DNA from: Nitrospira sp.
GTDB taxonomy: Bacteria; Nitrospirota; Nitrospiria; Nitrospirales; Nitrospiraceae
Assembly: GCA_030123625.1 (NCBI GenBank)
Contig: CP126121.1
Coordinates: 3,574,179-3,638,178 of the forward strand
Direction: 5' to 3'
DNA length: 64,000 bases
Below are positions 63,425 through 64,000 of this stretch, in pieces. Both the position numbers and the translations under genes were made by a program. Position 1 is the first letter of the stretch; every line of letters starts with the position of its first letter. Under the pieces are notes generated by a model. It worked only from the letters and a program-made list of their open reading frames with translations, had not been told where the DNA came from and did not search any database.

Positions 63425-63957
63425 AGATATACTCCTTTAGCGGTTTGTATTAAGGTGTAACGACATTATGGTCTGCACCTAGTAAAACGTAGTGCATCAC
63501 CACAAATTTTGGCTTTCTCGAAGGAAAGGAGGTACAGCAAAAGTGATGCCGAGAGGAAATGATCGATAAGCTTAATTTTTAAATGCCTTTGAGCGGTAGT
63601 CGAGGTGTGGAGGTGTAGGTGTGAAGGGTTCAACCTTCACAAAGATCAAGAATAAACAATAAATTGTTTCAGCATATGAGGCAGGAGAACGATAATGCCG
63701 GCTGTTCGGATCGTGACAGGAGAGTGCGTACCTTCGCGCTCATGACCGTACACACGTCTGATACGAAAGCCTGGACTCTATCCGGTGACTGTGGTACTGC
63801 TCGCAATGATCGGCACATGGCTGATCTGGTTCTAGGCGCGTAATCAGCGGACTCTTCTACAGGAAGATATGCGAGCAAGTTTGCGGATGAGTCATGCTGG
63901 AAACGGCTCATCGGTGCTTTGATACAGTGGTCACGCAGGAGAAAGGATACGGCATTG
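63425..63957. other. Intergenic, no confident gene
   Basis: About 530 bases. A perfect AAAGGAGGT at about 63523 is followed by an ATG opening only seven codons. A reverse frame from 63998 to 63669 has no family resemblance. No RNA gene or repeat recognised. Confidence 0.4.
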
Positions 63958-64000
63958 ATGGGCATACGGCAGATACAGACGAAGTTGTGTTTAGTCATTG
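63958..64000 (+). CDS. Possible start of a membrane protein at the right edge
   Basis: ATG at 63958 opens a frame to the end of the window: MGIRQIQTKLCLVI. A basic start followed by TKL-hydrophobic is typical of the first TM of sensor kinases or chemoreceptors. Only 14 codons are visible and the ribosome site (AAAGGA, about 12 bases upstream) is moderate, so this is tentative. Confidence 0.3.
   Translation, partial: MGIRQIQTKLCLVI

Noticed and set aside
63523..63560. Strong AAAGGAGGT followed by ATG
   Set aside because: The frame closes after seven codons, so it is not a gene unless the region is frameshifted.
63669..63998. 109-aa reverse-strand ORF at the right edge
   Set aside because: No recognisable domain, no ribosome site, odd Ser/Cys composition.
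1..64000. CRISPR array or rRNA genes
   Set aside because: No regularly spaced repeats with unique spacers and no rRNA-like sequence were noticed on reading.

Overview
The window is from a Gram-negative bacterium. It encodes Wza- and Wzc-type export proteins, an outer-membrane beta-barrel and several lipoproteins. The gene set (XrtA/PEP-CTERM-type EPS genes plus a lasso-like RiPP set) resembles clusters known from Nitrospirota and Proteobacteria. Nitrospira is my best guess, but nothing here proves the lineage.

Region 1 (1-6532) is a decayed integrative element at a tRNA-Phe(GAA) gene. It holds a large unknown ORF running off the left edge, two island genes broken by single-base indels, an ArdC-like antirestriction protein, a protein with a domain like the RNA polymerase alpha C-terminal domain, an excisionase-like ORF and a tyrosine integrase whose 3' end runs into the tRNA.

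Region 2 (6787-8964) looks regulatory. It has a NarL/LuxR-type regulator with a degenerate receiver, a 566-bp intergenic region with a 16-bp perfect palindrome, a NusG/RfaH-type antiterminator and an orphan IS3 OrfA-like HTH protein.

Region 3 (9002-53909) is a roughly 45-kb exopolysaccharide locus on the + strand, with many ATGA or GTGA overlaps. It contains export genes (Wza-like, barrel, Wzc-like; Wzm/Wzt ABC transporter; O-antigen-ligase-like protein), a priming transferase, at least seven glycosyltransferases, and nucleotide-sugar enzymes (cytidylyltransferase-like, C-methyltransferase, RfbC, reductase-like, UXS-like, AlgD-like, aminotransferase). Tailoring genes include two CE4 deacetylases, a PIG-L deacetylase, two SGNH proteins, a LbH acyltransferase, FemAB and an amidotransferase. 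Less usual members are a galactose-oxidase-like copper radical enzyme, a DUF5060-type glycoside hydrolase lipoprotein, an ATP-grasp/LMW-phosphatase fusion, a Gfo/Idh-epimerase fusion and a protein with a duplicated Cys-containing domain. Several genes match XrtA-associated families, yet no exosortase or PEP-CTERM protein lies in the window.

Region 4 (55325-61670) carries YdcF, then a lasso-peptide-like set: PqqD (B1), HprK-like kinase, nucleotidyltransferase, B2 protease, ABC exporter and a 52-aa candidate precursor. The precursor leader has the lasso Y-x2-P-x-L-x9-T spacing. No dedicated cyclase is adjacent; the nearest candidate is the asparagine synthase in the EPS operon.

Region 5 (61670-64000) has a terminator, two secreted FN3 proteins on the - strand and possibly the start of another gene at the right edge.
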